Below, in pieces: positions 20,142-28,252 of a stretch of DNA of 41,466 nt; the first letter of the stretch is position 1, and the number at the start of each line of letters is the position of its first letter. The notes under the pieces were generated by a model. The model was not told the origin of the DNA. It saw only the letters and a list, made by a program, of their open reading frames with translations, and ran no database searches. The translations under genes were made by a program, and so were the position numbers. The DNA comes from JBEIGE01 sp040382055 (GTDB lineage Bacteria; Pseudomonadota; Gammaproteobacteria; Burkholderiales; Burkholderiaceae_C): the NCBI GenBank assembly GCA_040382055.1, contig JBEIGE010000026.1, positions 1-41,466 of the forward strand, read 5' to 3'.

Positions 20142-21065
20142 ATGGACTTCAAGCAACTCGAATATTTTGTGCGTGTGGCCGAACTCGGCAGCTTTACCCG
20201 TGCATCGGGCGTGCTGAACATCGCCCAGCCAGCGCTTAGCCGCCAGGTCAGGTTGCTGGAAACGGAACTAAGACAAAACCTTTTGTTGCGCAACGGCCGT
20301 GGCGTTACCACCACTGACGCCGGCAAACTGCTGCTGGAACATGGGCGCGGCATCCTTTATCAATTGGAGCGCGCGCGTGAAGACCTGGGACGTGTACGCG
20401 GTGCACTGGCCGGACGCGTGGCACTGGGTTTGCCGCCCAGTCTGGCCAGAATCCTTGCCGTACCACTGACCCGCAGTTTTCGACAAAAGCTTCCCAATGC
20501 GACGCTGTCCATCAGCGAGGGCTTGAGCATCTCCATGCAGGAGTGGCTACTTTCGGGACGGCTGGACATTGCCATGCTGTACAACCCATCCCCCTCGCCT
20601 GACATCGACTCCCTGCCCCTGATGGTGGAAGAATTGTTTCTGGTTTCTCCTCGCCAGACAAAAACAAAATCTGGTCCTATCAGTTTGACCGAAGTCAGCG
20701 AATTACCCCTGGTCATCCCCAGCCGTCCCAACGCGATTCGCATGGCGGTGGAAACCCAAATGGCAGAGATTGGCTGCCGCCCTCGGATCGGCATGGAAAT
20801 AGACGGTGTTGCAGCCATACTGGACTTGGTGGCCGATGGCACCGGTCACGCCATCCTGCCCAAGTATGCGCTGGCCATGTCGAGCAGAGCTTCGGCGTAT
20901 GCCACACGCACCATTGTGAAACCCCGCATGGTCAGCCACCTGGCACTGGCGACAGCTGCCGGACGCACCACCACGCTGACCCAGCAGGCCATGCTCAGCC
21001 TGATCCGCGACGTTTCCAACCAGGTTCTGGGCAACTCCGTTCGGGTTCTTTCGGTCACTCCGTAA
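20142..21065 (+). CDS. LysR-family transcriptional regulator
   Basis: A 307-residue LysR-type regulator. The helix-turn-helix is at ~18-40 (GSFTRASGVLNIAQPALSRQ) with the usual VRLLETEL helix after it, and a linker leads into an effector domain (GRVALGLPPSLARILAVPLT ... GHAILPKYAL). It is divergent to the protocatechuate 4,5-cleavage operon and upstream of three Bug genes, so it is the obvious candidate for pathway control (PmdR-like). The inducer, perhaps protocatechuate or a downstream acid, is inferred, not shown. Complete, with normal length. Confidence 0.93.
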   Translation: MDFKQLEYFVRVAELGSFTRASGVLNIAQPALSRQVRLLETELRQNLLLRNGRGVTTTDAGKLLLEHGRGILYQLERAREDLGRVRGALAGRVALGLPPSLARILAVPLTRSFRQKLPNATLSISEGLSISMQEWLLSGRLDIAMLYNPSPSPDIDSLPLMVEELFLVSPRQTKTKSGPISLTEVSELPLVIPSRPNAIRMAVETQMAEIGCRPRIGMEIDGVAAILDLVADGTGHAILPKYALAMSSRASAYATRTIVKPRMVSHLALATAAGRTTTLTQQAMLSLIRDVSNQVLGNSVRVLSVTP

Positions 21066-21257
21066 TTGGCACACCTTGCCTGTATGTCAGTTGCAAGCGC
21101 ACTTGTGACTGAACCAGTTAGATATCATTTCCACACAATGTATGGGGCTTAGATATGCCACTATTGGATAACAGAAAGCACTGGCATAGGCTTGCTTCAG
21201 CTTTCTCGTTTGCCTACATTGCTCATCACGAATACTGACCTACCCGATAGCCACATC

Positions 21258-22235
21258 ATGAACAAATTGACCCTCAGACGAAGCTTGCTTGCTGCTGCCT
21301 TTTGTGCAGCGCTTCCGGCTGTTTATGCACAAGCGGCTTACCCGAACAAACCCATCCGGATTGTGGTTCCATTTACCCCTGCGGGAACTTCGGACATTTT
21401 GGCGCGCGCGGTTGGGCAGGAACTCAGCAAGGCTTTCGGGCAGTCTGTGACTATTGAAAATGTGCCGGGCGCTGGAGGCTCTCTCGGCAGTGAACGCGTT
21501 GCCAAAGCCGCACCGGACGGGTACACCCTCTTGATGGGCCACATCGGCACGCACGCGGTCAACCCCCTCATTTACCCCAAGTTACCCTATGACCCGGTGA
21601 AAAATTTTGCGCCGGTAGCCTGGGTTGCCAATGTTCCAAACGTACTGGCGATCAATCCGTCCATACCAGCCAAGACACTCAAGGAGTTTGTGGCACTTGC
21701 AAAGACAAAACCCGGGCAATTCAACTATGGTTCTGGCGGCAACGGAAGTGCAGCACAACTGGCTACGGAGTATCTGAAGCAACAAGCAGGTATTTTTGTG
21801 GTTCACGTGCCCTACCGCGGTACCGCACCGGCAGTCACCGATCTGATCGCTGGACAGACTCAAATGATTTTTACAGGCGGGCCAGCTGTCATGCCTTTTG
21901 TCAAGTCGGGCCAACTTCGTGCGCTGGCAGTTTCCAGCAGCAAACGACTGGAGGCCTTGCCTGATCTGCCCACTGTAGCGGAAAGCGGCTATCCGAATTT
22001 CCAGGCTGACCAGTGGTACGGCATTCTTGCACCTGCCGGCACGCCGCGAGACGTTGTGAACAAACTCAATGCACAGATCAACATTGCGCTTGCATCACCT
22101 GAGCTTAAAACCCGACTGCAAACTGAAGGCGCGATTGCCAACCCGACGTCTCCAGAAGCATTTGGTGCACACATCAGCCGTGAAATCGAACGCTGGCGTC
22201 CAGTAGTCCAAGCTGGTAACGTCAAAGCTGATTAG
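21258..22235 (+). CDS. Bug-family (TTT) periplasmic solute-binding protein
   Basis: A 325-residue Bug receptor. The start at 21258 is chosen because it gives a clean signal peptide (LRRSLLAAAFCAALPAVYAQ); an upstream ATG at 21192 adds 22 unlikely residues. Hallmarks: AAYPNKPIRIVVPFTPAGTS, ENVPGAGGSLGSERVAKA, PDGYTLLMGHIGTHA, VVHVPYRGTAPAVTDLIAGQ and LPTVAESGYPNF. It is the first of three consecutive Bug genes behind the LysR gene. No membrane transporter genes follow. Ligand unknown; aromatic or tricarboxylic acids are plausible. Confidence 0.93.
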   Translation: MNKLTLRRSLLAAAFCAALPAVYAQAAYPNKPIRIVVPFTPAGTSDILARAVGQELSKAFGQSVTIENVPGAGGSLGSERVAKAAPDGYTLLMGHIGTHAVNPLIYPKLPYDPVKNFAPVAWVANVPNVLAINPSIPAKTLKEFVALAKTKPGQFNYGSGGNGSAAQLATEYLKQQAGIFVVHVPYRGTAPAVTDLIAGQTQMIFTGGPAVMPFVKSGQLRALAVSSSKRLEALPDLPTVAESGYPNFQADQWYGILAPAGTPRDVVNKLNAQINIALASPELKTRLQTEGAIANPTSPEAFGAHISREIERWRPVVQAGNVKAD

Positions 22236-22305
22236 TCCCATCTGGCTAACTGAGTCTTGGAACGAACCCTCTGCCCTTTTCATCAACCCGCTTCATTTAA
22301 TTACC

Positions 22306-23277
22306 ATGAAATCGAATCTAACCCGTCGCGCGCTCTTTGCACTCATTTCACTGGCCATTGCCCCCGTCGCCTGGAGCCAGGCTTACCCCACCAAACCCTT
22401 GAAAATTGTGGTGCCGTTTGGTGCCGGTGGCGTGGCTGACCTGACAGCACGCACGGTGGCACAAAAGCTTGCACAAAACCTGGGGCAGGCGGTCGTGATC
22501 GACAACAAACCAGGTGCTGGCGGGGTGCTGGCCTCAGACATCGTGGCCAAGGCCGAGCCCGACGGATATACGCTGCTGCTGATGTCAAACGGCAGCGCAG
22601 TCAGCGCGGGGCTGTTCAAATCATTGCCCTATGACACCATCAAAGACTTCACCCCGTTGTCGACCTTGGGCTACTTTGACATTGCCATCGTTACCCAAGC
22701 TGAATCGCGCTTTAAAACCCTGGCTGAGCTATTGGCCTATGCCAAGGCCAACCCGGGCAAACTCAATGTGGGCAGCATCAACATTGGCAGCACACAAAAC
22801 CTGGCCGCTGAATTGTTCAAATCCAATGCGGGCGTGGACATGCAAATCGTGCCCTTCAACGGCACGCCTGCTGTCATCACCGCCCTGCGCGGCGGTCAAA
22901 TTGATGTGGCCGTGGAAATCCTGTCACCGGTATTGACGCAGATTCAGGCCAAGGCATTGCGCGCTCTGGCTGTCACCAGTGAGAAGCGTTCTGCCATTCT
23001 TCCGGATGTGCCCACAGCGCGCGAAAGTGGCCTGACCAACTATGTTGCTTCCTCCTGGAATGCGCTGGCGGTTCCTGCAAAAACCCCCAAAGACGTGGTC
23101 GCGCGGCTCAATCGCGAAGTGGTTGCAGCGCTGAACTCACCCGATGTAAAAAAACGACTGGAAGAATTAAGCGTTGAAGCCCGTTCCAGCACGCCAGAGC
23201 AAGCCAGCGAACTGCTGATCAGCGAAATCAAACGCTGGGGCGACGTGATCACCCGGGCCAACATCCCCAAACAATAA
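22306..23277 (+). CDS. Bug-family (TTT) periplasmic solute-binding protein
   Basis: A 323-residue Bug receptor with signal peptide LTRRALFALISLAIAPVAWS. Mature landmarks: AYPTKPLKIVVPFGAGGVAD, DNKPGAGGVLASDIVAKA, PDGYTLLLMSNG, FNGTPAVITALRGGQIDVAV and LPDVPTARESG. It lies 70 bases after the previous Bug gene. The binding-loop wording (GTPAVITALRGGQ) differs from its neighbours (GTAPAVTDLIAGQ, GSIPGVADMIGGQ), so the three are paralogues with probably different ligands rather than recent copies. A strong hairpin follows its stop. Confidence 0.93.
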   Translation: MKSNLTRRALFALISLAIAPVAWSQAYPTKPLKIVVPFGAGGVADLTARTVAQKLAQNLGQAVVIDNKPGAGGVLASDIVAKAEPDGYTLLLMSNGSAVSAGLFKSLPYDTIKDFTPLSTLGYFDIAIVTQAESRFKTLAELLAYAKANPGKLNVGSINIGSTQNLAAELFKSNAGVDMQIVPFNGTPAVITALRGGQIDVAVEILSPVLTQIQAKALRALAVTSEKRSAILPDVPTARESGLTNYVASSWNALAVPAKTPKDVVARLNREVVAALNSPDVKKRLEELSVEARSSTPEQASELLISEIKRWGDVITRANIPKQ

Positions 23278-23287
23278 GTTTTGTTCA

Positions 23288-23323
23288 CCAGGTGTAAATC
23301 CCGGCTGATCCGGGATTCACTGG
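23288..23323 (+). terminator. Hairpin after the second Bug gene
   Basis: An 8-base stem AATCCCGG/CCGGGATT around a 5-base loop (23297-23317), extended by an outer imperfect stem (CCAGGTG with CACTGG). There is no T-run, so it is either a weak terminator or an mRNA stabiliser between the second and third Bug genes. Confidence 0.5.
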
Positions 23324-23483
23324 GTTAATTTACAAGTCAATCGCTTTAGGCCTGCACACCAGCGCTCCCTTTTTGACTATGGCTGCTCCACAACTAGGGA
23401 AAACACCCAAGGATTTGTATTTCGGGCTTATTGAGATTTGCGCACAAACTAAGAATAATCAATCCCTTCATAAGGAAACCTTC

Positions 23484-24476
23484 ATGCACTCACGCCGCCA
23501 CTTTATTCAGACCGCCGTTGCGCTTGCCGCGCCTGCCGCAATGATGCCCTTTGGTGCTCATGCACAGTCACTTGAACTTGTGAAAATTGTCAATGGCTTC
23601 CCGGCAGGTGGCACTGCCGATGTGACCAGCCGACGCATTGGCGAAAAACTGGGTGGCACCGCCTACACCAAGAACGCGGCTGTGGTTGAAAACAAAACGG
23701 GTGCTGCCGGTCGTATTGCGGTTGAGACTGTGAAAAATGCCAATCCGGATGGCGCTACCCTGCTGCTGACGCCATATTCCATGATGTCGGTTTACCCGCA
23801 CATCTACAAACAACTCAGCTACGACCCTTTCAAGGATTTTGTACCTGTGTGCCTGGGCTCCATGCTGACCCACGGTCTGGCCGTTGGGCCCATGGTTCCT
23901 GCATCGGTCAGAACCGTGCGTGACTATCTGGCCTGGGCCAAAGCCAACCCCGCGCTTGCAAACTATGGCTCTCCTGCGGCAGGTTCTACGCCTCACTTCC
24001 TCGGCGCGCTTCTTGGCCTGAACAACAACGTGGACCTCAAACACGTGCCTTATCGGGGTTCCATTCCTGGCGTTGCTGACATGATTGGGGGTCAACTGGC
24101 CTCCATGGTTACACCTCACGGTGACTTTATAGCCAACCACAAAGCAGGAAAAATTCGCATTCTTGCAACTTCGGGCAAGGTGCGCTCACCGTTTGTGCCA
24201 GAGGTACCCACATTTACAGAGCAAGGATTCCCTGAGTTGACCGTTGAAGAGTGGTTTGGCTTTTATGCACCGGCAAGGACACCTGCCAGTGTGGTAGCCA
24301 ATGCCAATGCCGCCATCAACCTTGCCTTGAGAGACAAAGTTGTGATCGACAGCCTAGGCATCTCTGGTTTGACTCCCTTGGGTGGTACGCCAGATGACAT
24401 GGCAAAAGACATGAAGGTCCAATTTGACAATTGGGGGCCGATCGTCAGAAGGATTGGATTCACTGCAGAGTCCTGA
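23484..24476 (+). CDS. Bug-family (TTT) periplasmic solute-binding protein, Tat-like signal
   Basis: A 330-residue Bug receptor. The ATG at 23484 has a clear AAGGAAA site 7 bases upstream; an earlier ATG at 23373 has none and would bury the signal. The signal begins MHSRRHFIQTAVALAAPAAM, where SRRHFIQ fits the twin-arginine consensus. Landmarks: IVNGFPAGGTADVTSRRIG, ENKTGAAGRIAVETV, NPDGATLLLTPY, HVPYRGSIPGVADMIGGQ and VPTFTEQGFPEL. It is the third in the Bug row, after a hairpin and ~200 bases of spacer, so it may be separately transcribed. Confidence 0.92.
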   Translation: MHSRRHFIQTAVALAAPAAMMPFGAHAQSLELVKIVNGFPAGGTADVTSRRIGEKLGGTAYTKNAAVVENKTGAAGRIAVETVKNANPDGATLLLTPYSMMSVYPHIYKQLSYDPFKDFVPVCLGSMLTHGLAVGPMVPASVRTVRDYLAWAKANPALANYGSPAAGSTPHFLGALLGLNNNVDLKHVPYRGSIPGVADMIGGQLASMVTPHGDFIANHKAGKIRILATSGKVRSPFVPEVPTFTEQGFPELTVEEWFGFYAPARTPASVVANANAAINLALRDKVVIDSLGISGLTPLGGTPDDMAKDMKVQFDNWGPIVRRIGFTAES

Positions 24477-24483
24477 AGAAACC

Positions 24484-24523
24484 AAAAAAACCCGGAGATA
24501 ATTTCGATTATTGCGGCTTTTTC
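24484..24523 (+). terminator. Candidate rho-independent terminator after the third Bug gene
   Basis: A perfect ATAAT-TTCG-ATTAT stem-loop with a TTCG tetraloop sits within an A-run upstream and a CTTTTT run downstream (24484-24523). It begins 8 bases after the stop. The outer stem is imperfect, so strength is uncertain. Confidence 0.55.
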
Positions 24524-24690
24524 GCAAATATCCAGAATCAAGCTCAGCTATAAAACTTGTAGCAGCTTGATTTTTGCGATATAGTCGTTTTTCAAAATTT
24601 GTCCAGAACGTGATTTCCATCGTTCATTCCAAGAAAAAGTGTTGATGTTTTAGCCAGGCTGCGAAAACATGCCTGACGGAGGTTTTTTTC
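24524..24690. other. AT-rich intergenic stretch before the HxlR-type gene
   Basis: About 165 bases between the terminator and the next gene. It contains an AGCTATAAAACTTGTAGCAG segment related in style to the AT-rich elements at 3298 and 8415, and presumably the promoter of the HxlR-FKBP pair. A good GACGGAGG ribosome binding site lies just before 24691. Nothing else was recognised. Confidence 0.4.
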
Positions 24691-25002
24691 ATGAGTTCAA
24701 AAGAAAATATCGCGATGGGTCAGTTACTGGCTTTGCTTGAATCCCGTTATGCGATACGTGTTTTATGGGCCTTGCGGGATGGACATCCGCAAACCTTCCG
24801 CCTCCTTCAAGACAGTGTAGGGGGCATCACCCCCAATACACTGAATACCCGCATCAAGGAGATGCGTGAAGCGGGTCTGCTCAATCACGGCAAAGAAGGT
24901 TATGTCGTCACGTCCAGCGGCGCGGACTTCCTCAAGCGCCTGGGAGACCTTCAGGCCTTTGCCAATAAGTGGGCCGCCAGTCAGGCCAAGAAAACAAAAT
25001 AA
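24691..25002 (+). CDS. HxlR/MarR-like winged-helix transcriptional regulator
   Basis: A 103-residue single-domain DNA-binding protein. It reads LLALLESRYAIRVLWALRDG, TFRLLQDSVGGITPNTLNTR, IKEMREAGLLNHGKEGYVVT and SGADFLKRLGDLQAFANKWA, the helix-turn-helix plus wing plan of HxlR regulators. The N-terminal Cys that senses aldehydes in some family members is absent; the protein has no Cys at all. It lies 72 bases before the FKBP gene. Target and signal unknown. Confidence 0.85.
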   Translation: MSSKENIAMGQLLALLESRYAIRVLWALRDGHPQTFRLLQDSVGGITPNTLNTRIKEMREAGLLNHGKEGYVVTSSGADFLKRLGDLQAFANKWAASQAKKTK

Positions 25003-25074
25003 GTCCAGCCGTCTAGGGCAGACCAGCCCGCTGCGTGCTGGCATAATTTGCGGTTTTTTAATCACTAGGATCGC

Positions 25075-25431
25075 ATGATGAATACCACTGCCTCGGGCCT
25101 GCAATTTGAAGATACCGTTGTTGGCGAAGGCCCGGAAGCCACCCCAGGCCAAAATGTGACGGTTCACTACACAGGCTGGCTTTTTAACGATGGCGTTCAG
25201 GGTGCGAAATTCGACTCCAGCAAAGATAGAAATGACCCCTTTGTCTTCAGCCTCGGCGCTGGCATGGTCATTCGCGGTTGGGACGAGGGCGTTGCCGGCA
25301 TGAAAGTAGGTGGCGCACGCACCTTGTTGATACCAGCCGACCTTGGCTACGGTGCACGTGGTGCCGGTGGTGTGATTCCACCCAATGCGACCCTCAAATT
25401 TGATGTGGAACTGCTCGGCCTGAAAGGCTAG
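25075..25431 (+). CDS. FKBP-type peptidyl-prolyl cis-trans isomerase
   Basis: A 118-residue single FKBP domain without a signal peptide, so cytoplasmic. Active-site features are complete: VTVHYTGWL, KFDSSKDRNDPF, FSLGAGMVIRGWDEGV, GGARTLLIPADLGYGARGAG and VIPPNATLKFDVELL. Two ATG codons (25075 and 25078) are possible and change only one residue. It catalyses proline isomerisation in folding. It precedes the grpE-dnaK-dnaJ cluster, though a heat-shock promoter separates them. Confidence 0.95.
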   Translation: MMNTTASGLQFEDTVVGEGPEATPGQNVTVHYTGWLFNDGVQGAKFDSSKDRNDPFVFSLGAGMVIRGWDEGVAGMKVGGARTLLIPADLGYGARGAGGVIPPNATLKFDVELLGLKG

Positions 25432-25488
25432 CTAAATCCTGCGGCAGGCCAGCAGTCTGGATTTTTTCATCCACGGTTCTGGCCACCC

Positions 25489-25516
25489 CTTGAAATGGAG
25501 GCTAACGCCCCCAACT
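25489..25516 (+). promoter_or_regulatory. Sigma-32 heat-shock promoter of grpE
   Basis: A -35 element CTTGAAA (25489-25495) preceded by CCACCC, a 13-base spacer and a -10 element CCCCAACT (25509-25516) match the RpoH consensus CTTGAAA-N13/14-CCCCATnT closely. Transcription would start near 25523, upstream of the grpE ATG at 25552. This also rules out an in-frame ATG at 25495, which lies in the -35 box. Confidence 0.75.
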
Positions 25517-25551
25517 CCCGCGCATGCTTACAACCACCCGTTTTTCCGCGC

Positions 25552-26121
25552 ATGTCTGACAACACCTCTCAAAACACCAACTCGGCCGCCCCGTCCGTGA
25601 CTGAATACCAAAGTACTGAACAGATGGCCTCCTCGCAACCCACAAGCGAACTTGACCCGCTCAGCAAAGCCCTGGCGGAGTTGGCGACACTGCAAGTCAA
25701 AAGCGGTGAACTGGCTGACCAGTATCTTCGTGCCAAGGCCGAAGCCGAAAACGCGCGCCGTCGTGCCGAGGAAGAGATTTCCAAGGCCCGGAAGTTTGCT
25801 GTAGAGAGCTTCGCCGAAAGTCTGTTGCCCGTGACTGACAGCCTGGAAGCCGGGTTAAACATTAAAGACGCTTCACCCGAACAAATTCGTGAAGGTGCCC
25901 AAGCCACCTTGCGCCAGCTCACCGCCGCCCTGGAACGCAATAAAGTCCTGGCCATTAACCCGGAACCTGGCACCAAGTTCGATCCTCACCAGCATCAGGC
26001 CATCACGGTTGTACCCTCCGAACAGGAGGCCAACACCGTGGTCAGCGTACTGCAAAAGGGTTACCTGATTGCCGAGCGAGTGCTCCGGCCAGCCCTGGTC
26101 ACGGTATCAGCGCCCAAATAA
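25552..26121 (+). CDS. grpE: Nucleotide exchange factor GrpE
   Basis: A 189-residue GrpE that releases ADP from DnaK. The start at 25552 is chosen because the sigma-32 promoter lies just upstream and the protein then begins MSDNTSQNTN, as usual for the family. A long helix (LADQYLRAKAEAENARRRAE) covers the dimer stalk, followed by FAESLLPVTDSLEAGL and the beta domain: NPEPGTKFDPHQHQAI, then VVSVLQKGYLIAERVLRPALV. No strong ribosome binding site is visible. It is followed by dnaK 81 bases later. Confidence 0.95.
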   Translation: MSDNTSQNTNSAAPSVTEYQSTEQMASSQPTSELDPLSKALAELATLQVKSGELADQYLRAKAEAENARRRAEEEISKARKFAVESFAESLLPVTDSLEAGLNIKDASPEQIREGAQATLRQLTAALERNKVLAINPEPGTKFDPHQHQAITVVPSEQEANTVVSVLQKGYLIAERVLRPALVTVSAPK

Positions 26122-26134
26122 CTGTTCACGATGA

Positions 26135-26161
26135 CTTGAAATAAATCAAGTTATCCACAAT
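26135..26161 (+). promoter_or_regulatory. Possible second sigma-32 promoter before dnaK
   Basis: CTTGAAA (26135-26141), a 13-base spacer and CCACAAT (26155-26161) fit RpoH -35 and a poorer -10. The -35 also forms one arm of CTTGA-N6-TCAAG. The dnaK ribosome binding site (AGGAG) lies ~30 bases on. Weaker than the grpE promoter. Confidence 0.4.
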
Positions 26162-26202
26162 TTCTGAATATCTGAATCCAACCAATCGCAGGAGTTAAAA
26201 AA

Positions 26203-28158
26203 ATGGGAAAAATCATCGGCATCGACTTGGGAACGACCAACAGTTGTGTAGCCATCATGGAGGGCAACACCACCAAAGTGATCGAGAACGCCGAAGGCGC
26301 CCGCACCACGCCGTCCATCATCGCCTATCAGGAAGATGGCGAAGTGCTCGTTGGTGCCTCGGCCAAGCGCCAGGCTGTCACCAACCCCAAGAACACCTTG
26401 TATGCCATCAAGCGTCTGATTGGACGCAAATTCAGCGAAAAGGAGGTTCAGAAAGACATCGATCTGATGCCTTACAAAATTGCTGCAGCCGACAATGGCG
26501 ACGCCTGGGTAGAGGTACGCGGCAACAAGCTCGCGCCACAGCAGGTCAGTGCCGACGTCCTGCGCAAGATGAAGAAAACCGCTGAGGATTATCTCGGCGA
26601 AGAAGTGACCGAAGCCGTCATCACCGTTCCAGCTTATTTCAACGATGCCCAGCGCCAAGCCACCAAGGACGCCGGTCGCATTGCTGGCCTTGATGTGAAA
26701 CGTATCATCAATGAGCCCACCGCTGCAGCCTTGGCTTTTGGCCTGGACAAGCATGAAAAGGGTGATCGCAAGATTGCCGTTTACGATTTGGGCGGCGGCA
26801 CGTTTGACGTCTCCATCATTGAGATCGCCGATGTCGATGGCGAAAAACAATTCGAAGTGTTGTCCACCAATGGCGACACCTTCCTGGGGGGTGAGGATTT
26901 CGACCAACGGGTCATCGACTTCATCATCGCCGAATTCAAAAAAGAACAAGGCGTCGACTTGGGCAAGGATGTGCTGGCATTGCAACGTCTGAAGGAAGCT
27001 GCAGAGAAGGCGAAGATTGAACTCTCCAGTTCTACCTCGACTGACATAAACCTTCCCTATGTGACAGCGGATGCCTCAGGCCCCAAGCACCTCAATATCA
27101 AGCTGACCCGCGCCAAACTGGAAAGTTTGGTCGAAGAACTAATTGAACGCACCATTGCGCCTTGCCGCACCGCCATCAAGGACGCCGGGGTGAGCGTGAA
27201 TGACATTCAGGACGTGATTTTGGTCGGCGGCATGACCCGCATGCCCAAAGTCCAGGACAAAGTCAAAGAATTTTTTGGCAAGGAGCCCCGCAAAGACGTC
27301 AATCCGGATGAAGCCGTTGCCGTTGGCGCTGCAATTCAGGGTCAGGTGCTGTCCGGCGACCGCAAGGACGTGTTGCTGCTTGACGTGACTCCGCTGTCTT
27401 TGGGTATTGAAACTCTCGGCGGTGTGATGACCAAAATGATCACCAAGAACACCACCATTCCGACCAAGTTTGCGCAAACTTTTTCAACCGCTGATGACAA
27501 TCAGCCCGCAGTGACCATCAAGGTATTTCAGGGTGAGCGTGAAATTGCCGTCGGCAACAAGATGCTGGGTGAATTCAACCTCGAAGGAATTCCCCCTGCC
27601 GCTCGCGGATTGCCGCAGATCGAAGTGTCTTTTGATATTGATGCCAACGGCATTTTGCACGTAGGTGCCAAGGACAAAGGCACCGGCAAGGAAAACAAAA
27701 TCACCATCAAGGCCAACTCGGGTTTGACTGAAGCCGAGATCCAGCAGATGGTCAAGGATGCCGAGCTCAACGCTGCTGAAGACAAGAAAAAACTGGAGCT
27801 TGTGCAGGTTCGTAACCAAGCAGATGCGTCGGTCCACAGTGTCAAGAAGAGCCTGACCGAGTATGGCGACAAGCTCGAAGCGGGCGAGAAAGAAAAGATT
27901 GAATCTGCCATCAAAGAACTTGAAGATGCGCTCAAAGGCGACGACAAGGCCGCTATCGAGGAGAAAAGCAATGTGCTGATGGCTGCAAGCCAGAAGCTGG
28001 GTGAGAAGATGTACGCCGAACAGCAGGCCTCAGAGGCAGCGGCGGCGGCAACTGCTTCGGCAGGAGCCGAGAACGCGGAATCAGGTTCGGCAGGATCTAG
28101 CCGCGCAAACGACGACAATGTTGTTGACGCTGAAGTTAAAGAGGTCAAAAAGGGCTGA
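26203..28158 (+). CDS. dnaK: Hsp70 chaperone DnaK
   Basis: A 651-residue cytosolic Hsp70. The ATPase domain shows IIGIDLGTTNSCVAI, VPAYFNDAQRQATKDAG, IAVYDLGGGTFDVSI and VILVGGMTRMPKVQ. The substrate domain begins LLLDVTPLSLGIETLGGVMT, and the lid ends in an Ala-rich linker and the co-chaperone tail NVVDAEVKEVKKG. It works with DnaJ and GrpE on nascent and misfolded proteins. The ATG follows an AGGAG site. Complete and unremarkable. Confidence 0.99.
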   Translation: MGKIIGIDLGTTNSCVAIMEGNTTKVIENAEGARTTPSIIAYQEDGEVLVGASAKRQAVTNPKNTLYAIKRLIGRKFSEKEVQKDIDLMPYKIAAADNGDAWVEVRGNKLAPQQVSADVLRKMKKTAEDYLGEEVTEAVITVPAYFNDAQRQATKDAGRIAGLDVKRIINEPTAAALAFGLDKHEKGDRKIAVYDLGGGTFDVSIIEIADVDGEKQFEVLSTNGDTFLGGEDFDQRVIDFIIAEFKKEQGVDLGKDVLALQRLKEAAEKAKIELSSSTSTDINLPYVTADASGPKHLNIKLTRAKLESLVEELIERTIAPCRTAIKDAGVSVNDIQDVILVGGMTRMPKVQDKVKEFFGKEPRKDVNPDEAVAVGAAIQGQVLSGDRKDVLLLDVTPLSLGIETLGGVMTKMITKNTTIPTKFAQTFSTADDNQPAVTIKVFQGEREIAVGNKMLGEFNLEGIPPAARGLPQIEVSFDIDANGILHVGAKDKGTGKENKITIKANSGLTEAEIQQMVKDAELNAAEDKKKLELVQVRNQADASVHSVKKSLTEYGDKLEAGEKEKIESAIKELEDALKGDDKAAIEEKSNVLMAASQKLGEKMYAEQQASEAAAAATASAGAENAESGSAGSSRANDDNVVDAEVKEVKKG

Positions 28159-28185
28159 TTATTCTTGGCAAGCCAGGCTTTGCCC

Positions 28186-28225
28186 CGCCGCGACCCATTG
28201 ATCCTGCAGGATCATCGGCGCGGCG
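28186..28225 (+). other. Strong hairpin between dnaK and dnaJ
   Basis: A 7-base outer stem CGCCGCG/CGCGGCG (28186-28192 with 28219-28225) encloses a 14-base palindrome GATCCTGCAGGATC (28200-28213). There is no T-run. Its place 28 bases after the dnaK stop suggests an mRNA-stabilising or attenuating structure that lowers dnaJ relative to dnaK. Confidence 0.6.
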
Positions 28226-28252
28226 TTTCGCATCCATGATCTGAGAAACACA

